From GWE2-42-39 sp034003625 (GTDB taxonomy: Bacteria > Bacteroidota > Bacteroidia > Bacteroidales > Prolixibacteraceae): 64,000 nucleotides of DNA. The stretch covers positions 24,943-88,942 of the forward strand of contig JAVEYG010000020.1 in NCBI GenBank assembly GCA_034003625.1, in the 5' to 3' direction. The notes under the pieces were generated by a model. It worked only from the letters and a program-made list of their open reading frames with translations. It searched no databases and was not told the DNA's origin. Positions 33,792 through 41,923 of the stretch are shown here, piece after piece. Numbering within the stretch: the first letter of the stretch is position 1; each line of letters begins with the position of its first letter. The position numbers were made by a program, and so were the translations under genes.

Positions 33792-36149
33792 CTACTTTTT
33801 CTCCCTGACTTTCACATCCAGCCCGTAAACCATTACCGATTTTTTGCCGTTGTTCCAGATGTAGACAGAGATGTTGGTACCAGGTTCCGTTAAATCCATA
33901 TAATTCGAGATGTGGTTTATTCCGTCCTGATTAATAATCTGACGGTTAATTTCCATGCCGTGCCAGTTTTTTTGCCCGGCAGCATTTTGGGTTTCAATGA
34001 CTAAGTTGGCCGTTGCCCCGCGATATGATTTTATCCAGCAATCGACTGTAACGCGGGCGGGCAAACCCGGCAAACTATCGGTATTGAACGAAAACGACGG
34101 CGAGAATATTTCCGGATCGACCCGATAGGCCTTTTGTTTGTAATACGAGTAATTCACTACTTTTTTTGCATTATAGCCCTTCCAGTTTGTATTTTCCGCA
34201 CCAAAGCCAAAACGTTCTGCCAGATAAATTTGGGGCGCCTGTGCCGAATCTTTTCCGAAGAAGTTGTTCATTGTGGTTTCATCGGTGTCGAAATACTGCC
34301 ATTGCAGCAGAAACGGGTTCCGCACCATCTCCTTGCCGGAGCAAACCAGCATGATTTCCGAAATTTTTGCGGGAGGGGCATCATCGCCGGCACTGGTATA
34401 AAAAGGAGCAACCCAGATGCCGTCGGCAGCATTTTGCGGAACGATGCGGTATTTAAATGTTTGCCCGTCCTGGGTTTTGTAATACATGTAATAAAGCTCG
34501 TCCTTGTAGAGCATGCTTTTTAGTCTTCCGGTAAAACTTTTTTTGAGTTGCAGTTTCAGCCGGGTGAAGATCGCTGCCGAATCGGGAACTGCAATCCATT
34601 CGTGCCATTTGGCAGTTTGCAGTTTGGTTTCTTTTGAATGGATTTTAAAGGCACCCGTACGTTTGCGAAAAATCAGGAAGTTTTTATCCGAATAAACCCG
34701 TTCGTAATTCCGGATAATTTCGAGCATTGTTCGTGGTTCATCGTTCAATAAATAGCGATTGTCGATGCTTTCCAATTTATTGCCATTCACATCATACGTG
34801 ATTTTATTCAGGTCGAAAATAAAATATTCAGGCGCTTCATTGCTGCTAAAATGTTTCGCATTTTTCCCGTCGAGCCACGAAGTGTACGCGGCATACGACT
34901 GGATCACCGGGCGCGCTTTCCAGTTTAATTTGTTTGCTGCCACAATCGTGTAATCCCAGGGATAAATATCGGTTGTCGCGTTCGCAATTTTCGTCCTGAT
35001 TTCGTCGGGCAGGCGGTTGCTTTCTATATTTTTCAGGTTTTGTTTTTCACCGGATGCCCGCATTTCTGAATATGAAGAAACAACCTTTATAAAATTGCCG
35101 ATTCCTGAATAATGGAACGAGAGTGGTTGCGGGTTCTCCACATTTTTCATGTTGAGAATAAATAAAACTGCCGGTACCACAATCAACAAAATATTCAGCA
35201 GTAATTTTCCCCGGTTGTAAACCACGAACAGAATCATCGATACCAACAGGAAAAACAGGTAGGTCCGTACATGAAAATGGTCTTCGCGGGCCATACCGTA
35301 TTTCCAGGCTGCAAAAAAGCTGAGGATGAAAAGCAAACCGAATGTTTTCCCTTCTTTGTTTTTCTGAAAAAACGGGAGTATGGCGGTACCCAGTAAAAAC
35401 GGGGCTGCCAGCAACCAGTTGTTTCGTGGGTGATAAGCCGCAGCCGCCGAATTATCGCCGGCCAGGTGAAACATCCCGACACAATAATCAATAAATCCCG
35501 GAAAGCTTCCGTACATAACGATCCACAAAACGTACATCGAAGCCAGCAAAACAACAAGATCAATCAGGATTTGTTTGTAATTCTTATTTCTGAAAAAACA
35601 GATTGCCAGCAACGAAAACGAGAGCGTCCCGGTGATGATGGCCACCCAGGCTTTCACGTAGAAAGCAAAGGCGGCAAGCAACAATCCCCAGTATTTATTG
35701 GCCGGTTTGTCATCCTTCAGGAAAAGCAAATAAGCCATTGAAACATTGGAAATCACCAACTGGTTGAAATTGGAAAGGCTGAAAACTATCCAGGCTAAAA
35801 CGGCGGTCAACAACCAACGCCATTTGTTATTCCCGCCAATCAGCGAGAACAACTGAAACACAAAAACAACCTGTAAAACAATGGTTACCGATGTAGCCAA
35901 TAAAAAATTTGGCGCCAGCGGGTACATAAAAAAAGCCAATGGCCCGTGCGGAAAAATGATGCCGCGCCCCAGCCGGAGGCTTTCCGAAAACAGATGGTTG
36001 TAAAGCCATTTCAGCGGTGGGTCGATCCCAATATCATAAATAAAATCCGGTTTGGGAAAACTGAAGACAGCAACTGCCAAAGCCATCAGGAACAATCCGG
36101 CGTATTTACGTTTATTTTGGATGATGGATTCGGGGAAAAAATATTTCAT
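33792..36149 (-). CDS. Large polytopic membrane protein with C-terminal soluble domain, unknown
   Basis: The chosen start (MKYFFPESIIQNKRKYAGLF) gives 785 residues; an extra 17 codons upstream look non-coding. The N-terminal ~330 residues hold about ten hydrophobic segments (for example YAGLFLMALAVAVFSF and LLLNILLIVVPAVLFILN). The C-terminal ~430 residues are soluble and probably periplasmic, with a final beta-sandwich-like region. The layout recalls GT-C glycosyltransferases and PMT-like mannosyltransferases; the acidic FIYDIGIDPP in the first loop could play the catalytic-Asp role, but I do not see a full family signature. Confidence 0.75.
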   Translation of the reverse strand: MKYFFPESIIQNKRKYAGLFLMALAVAVFSFPKPDFIYDIGIDPPLKWLYNHLFSESLRLGRGIIFPHGPLAFFMYPLAPNFLLATSVTIVLQVVFVFQLFSLIGGNNKWRWLLTAVLAWIVFSLSNFNQLVISNVSMAYLLFLKDDKPANKYWGLLLAAFAFYVKAWVAIITGTLSFSLLAICFFRNKNYKQILIDLVVLLASMYVLWIVMYGSFPGFIDYCVGMFHLAGDNSAAAAYHPRNNWLLAAPFLLGTAILPFFQKNKEGKTFGLLFILSFFAAWKYGMAREDHFHVRTYLFFLLVSMILFVVYNRGKLLLNILLIVVPAVLFILNMKNVENPQPLSFHYSGIGNFIKVVSSYSEMRASGEKQNLKNIESNRLPDEIRTKIANATTDIYPWDYTIVAANKLNWKARPVIQSYAAYTSWLDGKNAKHFSSNEAPEYFIFDLNKITYDVNGNKLESIDNRYLLNDEPRTMLEIIRNYERVYSDKNFLIFRKRTGAFKIHSKETKLQTAKWHEWIAVPDSAAIFTRLKLQLKKSFTGRLKSMLYKDELYYMYYKTQDGQTFKYRIVPQNAADGIWVAPFYTSAGDDAPPAKISEIMLVCSGKEMVRNPFLLQWQYFDTDETTMNNFFGKDSAQAPQIYLAERFGFGAENTNWKGYNAKKVVNYSYYKQKAYRVDPEIFSPSFSFNTDSLPGLPARVTVDCWIKSYRGATANLVIETQNAAGQKNWHGMEINRQIINQDGINHISNYMDLTEPGTNISVYIWNNGKKSVMVYGLDVKVREKK

Positions 36150-36298
36150 TTTCGGAACAATTGATTTTTTGTAAAAATACGATTGTAAATGCAAATGCAA
36201 AAGAATAAAACCGGACGGAATTTTTTATTGAACAAATAAGCCCCGCCTGCGTTGGTAGTTTCTTTGAAAATAATCACCTTTATCCTCTTATTTTTTCG

Positions 36299-37201
36299 AT
36301 GAAAAATCTTTCCAAACAAACGGTTTTTCTGGCTATTGTGGCTTGTTTGCTGTGGTCGTCGGCATTTGCAGGCGTGAAAATCGGACTGCGCTACCATACC
36401 CCGCTACAATTTGCGGGCATCCGCTTTTTTATTGCCGGACTGATGCTGGTCCCGGTTATCGGCAGCTTTCCGCGCTATTGGAAGGAAACCCGTGAGAATT
36501 TTGGTTTTGTCTTGCTGATTGCCCTGTTGCAGGTAGTCCTGCAATATTCTCTTTTTTATATGGGGATCAGCCTGCTCCCCGGCTCCATTTCGGCTATGGT
36601 CATTGGTTCGTCGCCTTTGTTTATTGCCATCCTGTCGCATTACACCATTGCCCACGATAAAATGGACCGGCTGAAACTGGGCAGTATTTTTCTCGGCATT
36701 ACCGGGGTAGCCATTATCAGCATGCGCAAACAGTTGCCTTCGGGCGCAGAGATTTCGCTTACCGGTATTTTTATCCTGATTATGAACAACATTGTTTCAG
36801 GCGTTTCGAATGTTGTTATTGCACAAAAGAAACACAGCATATCGCCGTTAGTGCTTACTTCTTCGTCGCTTATTCTTGGTGGACTGATACTTTTTGGTAT
36901 TTCAGTGCCTGTTGAAGGAATGGCCACGATGGATTTTCCTGCTGAATATTTCATTGCATTGGGCTGGCTCAGTTTTTTGTCGGCTGCCGCTATTTCCATC
37001 TGGAACACCTTGCTGCGCCGTCCGGGTGTAAAAGTGTCGGACCTGAATATCTGGAAATTCCTGATTCCGGTGTCCGGTGCAATCCTGAGCTGGACTTTGC
37101 TTGCCAACGAATCGCCCGACCTGGTTTCCATCATCGGAATGTTGGTGATTGCTTCCTCTTTGCTATTGTTGAACTATCCGTTCCGGAAAAAGAAAGCCTG
37201 A
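36299..37201 (+). CDS. EamA/DMT-family metabolite transporter
   Basis: This 300-residue protein has ten hydrophobic segments in two repeated halves, the EamA layout: AIVACLLWSSAFAGVKIGLRYH at the start and WNTLLRRPGVKVSDLNIWKFLIPVSG in the second half. Such carriers export amino acids or other metabolites across the inner membrane. No neighbour indicates the substrate. It is divergent from the large membrane protein. Confidence 0.9.
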   Translation: MKNLSKQTVFLAIVACLLWSSAFAGVKIGLRYHTPLQFAGIRFFIAGLMLVPVIGSFPRYWKETRENFGFVLLIALLQVVLQYSLFYMGISLLPGSISAMVIGSSPLFIAILSHYTIAHDKMDRLKLGSIFLGITGVAIISMRKQLPSGAEISLTGIFILIMNNIVSGVSNVVIAQKKHSISPLVLTSSSLILGGLILFGISVPVEGMATMDFPAEYFIALGWLSFLSAAAISIWNTLLRRPGVKVSDLNIWKFLIPVSGAILSWTLLANESPDLVSIIGMLVIASSLLLLNYPFRKKKA

Positions 37202-37358
37202 AAAAACCAGGTGTATTATCTCATTTGATTATTATCTATTTCTACTTTATGTTTTTCAACATTTTATGACTGTTTCGTTTAAATTTGCTGGGCCCATATT
37301 TGATTTATTATAATATATCCTTAATTTTATTGCACGTATCACCCTAAATTTGTCGGAT

Positions 37359-37952
37359 ATGATTATTTCAATTTTACCTGTTTGGAGCGAATTGAGCCTG
37401 ATGTCTCAGATTTACTGGATTATCACTGTGCCATCAACTGTCGTATTCATTATCTTACTGATCACCACAATTACCGGACCGGGTATGGATGCGGATGTGG
37501 AAACCGGCTTCGATCACGATATTTCGGATGGCGACAGTATCCCTTTCCAGTTTATCTCGCTGAAAAATATTGTGGCATTTTTTACCATGTTTGGCTGGTC
37601 GGGTCTGGGTTTTTTGAATGGTGGACTGTCTGCCTGGTTGGTTATCCTGATCTCTCTTATTTGTGGGTTACTGATGATGCTGGGTATGGCATCTCTGTTT
37701 TATTTTATGTCGAAACTTGCCGACAGCGGCACCCTGAAGATGAAGAATGCCATTGGCCGCTTAGGCGAAGTGTATCTCACCATTCCCGGCAAGCGGGGAG
37801 GGATGGGCAAAGTACAGCTCACCGTCCAGGGCTCGCTCCGCACCTTAGATGCCCTTACCGACGATCCCGACAGCATTGCCACCTCCTCCATCATCGAAGT
37901 GCTGGATGTAATCGACGAACAGATTTTGTTGGTAAAGAGGAATAGCAAATAA
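37359..37952 (+). CDS. NfeD-like membrane protein (flotillin partner)
   Basis: The ATG at 37359 gives 197 residues; a TTG three codons earlier is less likely. Three hydrophobic segments (IYWIITVPSTVVFIILLIT, IVAFFTMFGWSGLGFLNGG, WLVILISLICGLLMMLGM) are followed by a C-terminal OB-fold-like domain (NAIGRLGEVYLTIPGKRGG to the end). This is the plan of YuaF/YqiJ-type NfeD proteins that are encoded next to flotillins, which is true here (flotillin at 38615). It probably organises membrane microdomains with it. Confidence 0.82.
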   Translation: MIISILPVWSELSLMSQIYWIITVPSTVVFIILLITTITGPGMDADVETGFDHDISDGDSIPFQFISLKNIVAFFTMFGWSGLGFLNGGLSAWLVILISLICGLLMMLGMASLFYFMSKLADSGTLKMKNAIGRLGEVYLTIPGKRGGMGKVQLTVQGSLRTLDALTDDPDSIATSSIIEVLDVIDEQILLVKRNSK

Positions 37953-38041
37953 AACCGTATCAAACGTTACATCTGTAATATTCAACCCTGGTCAGAATTA
38001 AAAACAGCCATGAATCATTAACCTTTAAAAATAGTTTTATA

Positions 38042-38584
38042 ATGAAACCCATTTACCTAACTCTTCTAATTGCATGTATAAGTTTTTCTTCGTTCGCCGG
38101 TGATATTTTAATACTGAAAAATGAATTGGTTTACGAGGGGAAAATCGCAAGAATTAAAAATTGCGAACTTGTCTTTAAAATCAAAGGGGAAAAGTATGTC
38201 ATCCCGGCCTCCGACATTTATTCTGTTGAGTTTGAAAACCCTGAAGATAAAGTTTATTCAAACTATATGAAATTGGCGGCTAACGATCCCAACAAATGTC
38301 TTAGCGGCAGTCTCGATGCCGAGAATTTTCATGGAAAAAAAGGCGGACATTTTGTTTTGGGGGTTTTATTTGGGCCTTTTGCAATGATAGGCACCGCATT
38401 GGCAAATCCGACCCCCGAAAGAGGGCGACATACCCTTTTGAAATCGCAAAATAATGATCAATTCAATGATCTGGAATATCTGACTTGCTATAAAAGAAAA
38501 GCAAGAGGACAATTAATTTTGGCTGAAGCCCTGGGATGGGGAGCCTGGATTGTATTCGTGCTGGCAGCCAGCGGGGGCCAGTAA
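38042..38584 (+). CDS. Secreted protein of unknown function in the flotillin operon
   Basis: A 180-residue protein with a signal peptide (LTLLIACISFSSFAG, residues 5-19). Residues 20-60 (DILILKNELVYEGKIARIKN, then YVIPASDIYSVEFEN) form an SH3-like beta pattern common in Bacteroidota envelope proteins. A Gly-rich hydrophobic segment GGHFVLGVLFGPFAMIGTALA follows near 100 and another near the end. It sits between the NfeD-like protein and the flotillin with 89- and 30-nt gaps, so it is probably part of the same envelope system. Confidence 0.75.
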   Translation: MKPIYLTLLIACISFSSFAGDILILKNELVYEGKIARIKNCELVFKIKGEKYVIPASDIYSVEFENPEDKVYSNYMKLAANDPNKCLSGSLDAENFHGKKGGHFVLGVLFGPFAMIGTALANPTPERGRHTLLKSQNNDQFNDLEYLTCYKRKARGQLILAEALGWGAWIVFVLAASGGQ

Positions 38585-38614
38585 ATAACATCGAACCTTA
38601 AAAATCAACATACA

Positions 38615-40048
38615 ATGAACGACTATTTTGTAATCATGGTCAGCATTGCTGCCCTGTTTGTATTCATCATTATTGTAGCGATGCTCAAACGCTACAAACG
38701 CTGTCCGTCGGACCGTATCTTAGTTGTTTACGGGAAAGTGGGCAAAGGCGCCGACAGTGAATCCCGCTCGGCCAAATGTATCCACGGTGGGGCCGCTTTT
38801 ATCTGGCCTATCATTCACGCCTACGAGTTTCTCGACCTGACCCCCATTTCCATTGAAATCAACCTGAAAAGCGCGCTCAGCAAACAGAACATCCGTGTCG
38901 ACGTGCCTTCCCGCTTTACCGTCGGTATTTCCACCGAGCCGAACATTATGACCAATGCCGCCGAACGTTTGCTGGGCCTTTCGCAGGAGTCGATCAGCAA
39001 CCTGGCGAAAGACATTATTTTCGGACAGTTGCGTTTGGTCGTTGCGACCATGGAAATCGAAGAGATTAACAGCAACCGCGACAAGTTTCTGGCTGCTGTG
39101 TCGTCGAACGTGGAAGCCGAGCTAAAAAAAATAGGCCTGAAACTGATCAATGTGAACGTGACTGACATCAACGACGAATCGGGCTATATCGAAGCGTTGG
39201 GAAAAGAGGCGGCAGCCAAAGCCATCAACGATGCCAAGAAAAGCGTGGCCGAGAAAAACCGCGACGGGGAAATCGGCCAGGCCGAAGCGCACCAGGAACA
39301 GCGGGTGCAGGTCGCCAAAGCCGATGCTGTTGCCGTTGAAGGGGAAAATATTGCGAAAATCACCATTGCCAATTCGGATGCCGACCGTCGCGAAAAAGAA
39401 GCGGAAGCCCGCCGGAAAGCGGTTGCTGCCGAAAAAGTAACCGAAGCAAAAGCGTTAGAAGAAGCGTATGCCGCCGAAAAAGAAGCGGAAACCGCCCGCG
39501 CCCTGCGCGATAAAGCAACGCAAACCGCCAACGTGGTCGTTCCTGCTGAAATCGACAAACAGAAAGTAGAAATTGCTGCGGAAGCTCTTGCCGAACAAAC
39601 CCGTCGCCATGCCAAAGGGGAAGCCGATGCCATTTATATGAAAATGGAAGCGCAGGCCAAAGGGATTTACGAAATCCTGAGCAAGCAGGCCGAAGGATTC
39701 GACCGGATCGTGAAAGCGGCAGGCAGCAACTCGAAAGATGCCGTCATGCTGATGATTGCCGATAAACTGCCGGAATTAGTGAAAACCCAGGTGGAAGCCA
39801 TCAAAAATATCAAGATCGATAAAGTCACGGTTTGGGAAACCGGAACCGGAAAAGACGGAAAGACCTCGACAGCCAACTTCCTGCAAGGCATGTTAGGCTC
39901 CATTCCCCCGCTTGACGATATTTTTAAATCGGCTGGCCTGGAACTGCCCGACTACCTGAAAGGGAAGCAAAAAACTGAAAATCCGGTGGAGGATGTGAAA
40001 CCGGAACCGGAAACAAAAAAAGATAAAAAACCTTCAAAAGAAGCATAA
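38615..40048 (+). CDS. Flotillin family protein (YqiK-like)
   Basis: This 477-residue protein has an N-terminal membrane anchor (FVIMVSIAALFVFIIIVAML, 5-24), an SPFH/band 7 domain (CPSDRILVVYGKVGKGADSE through FGQLRLVVATMEIEEIN), then a long Ala/Glu/Lys-rich coiled coil (about 195-345) and a charged tail ending in Lys and Glu. Flotillins oligomerise in membrane microdomains. The upstream NfeD-like gene supports the assignment. A strong hairpin follows the stop. Confidence 0.93.
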   Translation: MNDYFVIMVSIAALFVFIIIVAMLKRYKRCPSDRILVVYGKVGKGADSESRSAKCIHGGAAFIWPIIHAYEFLDLTPISIEINLKSALSKQNIRVDVPSRFTVGISTEPNIMTNAAERLLGLSQESISNLAKDIIFGQLRLVVATMEIEEINSNRDKFLAAVSSNVEAELKKIGLKLINVNVTDINDESGYIEALGKEAAAKAINDAKKSVAEKNRDGEIGQAEAHQEQRVQVAKADAVAVEGENIAKITIANSDADRREKEAEARRKAVAAEKVTEAKALEEAYAAEKEAETARALRDKATQTANVVVPAEIDKQKVEIAAEALAEQTRRHAKGEADAIYMKMEAQAKGIYEILSKQAEGFDRIVKAAGSNSKDAVMLMIADKLPELVKTQVEAIKNIKIDKVTVWETGTGKDGKTSTANFLQGMLGSIPPLDDIFKSAGLELPDYLKGKQKTENPVEDVKPEPETKKDKKPSKEA

Positions 40049-40058
40049 TATCATATAG

Positions 40059-40095
40059 TTAGTGAGAGCCTCACTCAACGTAAGGCTCTCACTAA
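40059..40095 (+). terminator. 13-bp hairpin after the flotillin gene
   Basis: TTAGTGAGAGCCT (40059-40071) and AGGCTCTCACTAA (40083-40095) pair perfectly with an 11-nt loop between two convergent genes. There is no T-run on the plus strand, so the efficiency as a terminator is uncertain. Confidence 0.6.
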
Positions 40096-40110
40096 ACTCA
40101 CAAATGAATC

Positions 40111-40917
40111 CTATTCCTCACAATCATCTCCCAGGTTCAGCAATTCAATTTTACGGAAATCGGTCGGGTGGCTTTCGGCCTGAATGGAAATAGAACCGCC
40201 CTTCAGCAATTTATTGCCATCGGGAGGCAGTAGTTTTTGGTAGCTGGCGTCGCGTTCGTCCAATTGTGGATGAGTGTATTCCATCACAATTTCGCCATTT
40301 ACAATGTGCCTGATCAGCGAATCGCCATATACTTCCAGCTCGGCAGTTACCCATTGGTCGCCGTGAAATGTTTTCGATTGGGAGTTGATACAATGCTCTA
40401 AACGTAATTCACCGTCCATCACTACATTGGTACCTGGCGTGCAAAGGTTCAGGGTTGGGCGCTCATCGGTTCCATTCCCGCCCAAAAGTTGAACTTCGAC
40501 AGAGGTGGGGAAATCCTGATCCAGTTCCATCGTTGAAGCTTTTTGCCCATGAATCATGACGCCATTGTTACGGAATGCCCAGCCAGGCCCGCCCGGGCAT
40601 TGTTCGCCCACAAACCGGTATTCGACCCGCAATTTGTAATGCGAATAATTTTTGTGGTAGAAAAGATGGCCAAATTTGTTGTCAAAACTTTCGTACTCGT
40701 CGTAGCGGATTTTCAACAACCCGTCTTCTACCCGGAAGGTATTTTTATAATTTTCGTTCAGCGGATGGCCGGCAAATTTCATTTCCCAGCCACTAAGGTC
40801 TTTGCCATTAAATAGTTGTATCCAGCCTTTTTTCTGTACTTTTTTGGGTTGACAGGCATTCAATGAGAATAGAATTAAAAAAATAGTTGTGACAGACACG
40901 ATTTTGTTGGGTTTCAT
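40111..40917 (-). CDS. Lipoprotein with DUF1080 (3-keto-disaccharide hydrolase-type) domain
   Basis: This 268-residue protein has a lipoprotein signal (IFLILFSLNACQPK, lipobox LNAC with Cys22). The DUF1080 lectin-like beta-sandwich follows: GWIQLFNGKDLSGWEMKF near 32, FGHLFYHKNYSHYKLRVEYR near 85, GWAFRNNGVMIHGQ near 112 and a final SIQAESHPTDFRKIEL. The family includes 3-keto-glycoside hydrolases and carbohydrate-binding proteins. Attachment to the outer or inner membrane on the periplasmic side is expected. It is a single gene. Confidence 0.9.
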   Translation of the reverse strand: MKPNKIVSVTTIFLILFSLNACQPKKVQKKGWIQLFNGKDLSGWEMKFAGHPLNENYKNTFRVEDGLLKIRYDEYESFDNKFGHLFYHKNYSHYKLRVEYRFVGEQCPGGPGWAFRNNGVMIHGQKASTMELDQDFPTSVEVQLLGGNGTDERPTLNLCTPGTNVVMDGELRLEHCINSQSKTFHGDQWVTAELEVYGDSLIRHIVNGEIVMEYTHPQLDERDASYQKLLPPDGNKLLKGGSISIQAESHPTDFRKIELLNLGDDCEE

Positions 40918-41035
40918 CTGTATAAATTTTTGGGTTTATAATTTTCGTGGTCAAGTTACTAAAAACACCCGGGTTCGGTACAAAAAAAATAGAATTGTCA
41001 GTTGCCTGCGTGTTTGTCTTTTTTTCAGTCAGTCA

Positions 41036-41112
41036 TTGTCATTAGTTGTCATTCATGGCCATTTTATTGTCATTGATGGTTTCAGAACAACTTAATGACT
41101 ACTGAATGACAA
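41036..41112. repeat. TTGTCATT repeats with inverted copies upstream of tetR
   Basis: TTGTCATT occurs at 41036-41043, 41046-41053 and 41067-41074. The inverse AATGACAA follows at 41105-41112, with AATGAC at 41094-41099, giving a hairpin-forming pair around a short spacer without a gene. The arrangement is like the flanks of the four-helix-bundle elements further along this operon. The rest of the 380-nt gap 40918-41297 holds the tetR promoter and operator. Confidence 0.6.
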
Positions 41113-41227
41113 TTGAATAATTTTTTAATAGCGCTGGGAAATATTGAAAATATTTATGAAGGCAAGTGTTTGTCAATCAGAGGATAAAATATTTTTTACC
41201 ATCTGGTTAAATTTTTTGGTTAGAATA

Positions 41228-41259
41228 TTTGGCAATTAAAAATGAAGGTTCTATATTTG
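41228..41259 (+). promoter_or_regulatory. Bacteroidota-type promoter of the efflux operon
   Basis: TTTG (41228-41231) is followed after 20 nt by TATATTTG (41252-41259), an exact match to TAnnTTTG, the -7 element used by the Bacteroidota primary sigma factor. It is 39 nt upstream of the tetR start, and the predicted start point falls just before the operator. Confidence 0.8.
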
Positions 41260-41268
41260 ACCATTCGA

Positions 41269-41286
41269 TTTAACTAACTGGTTAAA
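41269..41286. promoter_or_regulatory. Operator of the TetR regulator
   Basis: TTTAACTAACTGGTTAAA is an inverted repeat (outer TTTAAC...GTTAAA perfect) immediately downstream of the predicted start point and 11 nt before the tetR gene. The half-site CTGGTTAAA recurs at 41203-41211 upstream of the promoter. Binding of the encoded TetR protein here would block its own operon. Confidence 0.72.
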
Positions 41287-41297
41287 TATTTTAGATA

Positions 41298-41912
41298 ATG
41301 GAACAAAAAAGAGATAATACCGAAGAAAAAATCCTGAATGCGGCACAGGAAGTGTTTATCCGGAAAGGAATGGATGGCGCCCGGATGCAGGAAATTGCCG
41401 ACGAAGCAGGCATCAATAAAGCGCTGTTACACTATTATTTCAGGAGTAAGGATAAACTGTTTGATGCCATTTTTTCAAAAGTTATCGAGTTCGCTTTTCC
41501 GCGAATATCCATTATTCTGTCCGGCGAATCCAGCTTTGTTGCCAGGTTTGAACAGTTCATCGACATATATATTGAGTTGCTGATGAAACACCCGTTCTTG
41601 CCGGGTTTTATTTTGAAAGAACTCAACCGCGACCCTTCCGGTTTATTTAAACTGATTGCCCGGCGCGGGCTGCGGCCCGATTTGGTTATTTCCCATGTTG
41701 AGCAGGCAATGGAACGAGGGGAGATCGTCAGGATGAACCCCCGTCATTTTCTGGTCAATGTAGTATCGTTGTGTGTGTTCCCGTTTGCCGCCCGCCCGAT
41801 GGTCGGTTACCTGTTTTTTGAAAACGATGCCGGGGCGCAGGAAGCATTTTACCGAGAGCGTGCGGCTGTGGTCAAAAAATTTGTACTCGATTCAATTCTT
41901 GTAAAAAAATAA
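41298..41912 (+). CDS. TetR/AcrR-family transcriptional regulator
   Basis: This 204-residue regulator has an N-terminal TetR HTH (AAQEVFIRKGMDGARMQEIA, INKALLHYYFRSKDKLFDAI, residues 13-57) and a ligand-binding helical C-terminal domain. It is the first gene of the efflux operon, 11 nt before the TolC gene, with a promoter and a palindromic operator in front. It probably represses the operon until an exported compound binds. Confidence 0.93.
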   Translation: MEQKRDNTEEKILNAAQEVFIRKGMDGARMQEIADEAGINKALLHYYFRSKDKLFDAIFSKVIEFAFPRISIILSGESSFVARFEQFIDIYIELLMKHPFLPGFILKELNRDPSGLFKLIARRGLRPDLVISHVEQAMERGEIVRMNPRHFLVNVVSLCVFPFAARPMVGYLFFENDAGAQEAFYRERAAVVKKFVLDSILVKK

Positions 41913-41923
41913 GCAGATAACGC

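Noticed and set aside
39184..39633. Minus-strand frame rich in Ala and Ser
   Set aside because: It is the antisense of the flotillin coiled coil.
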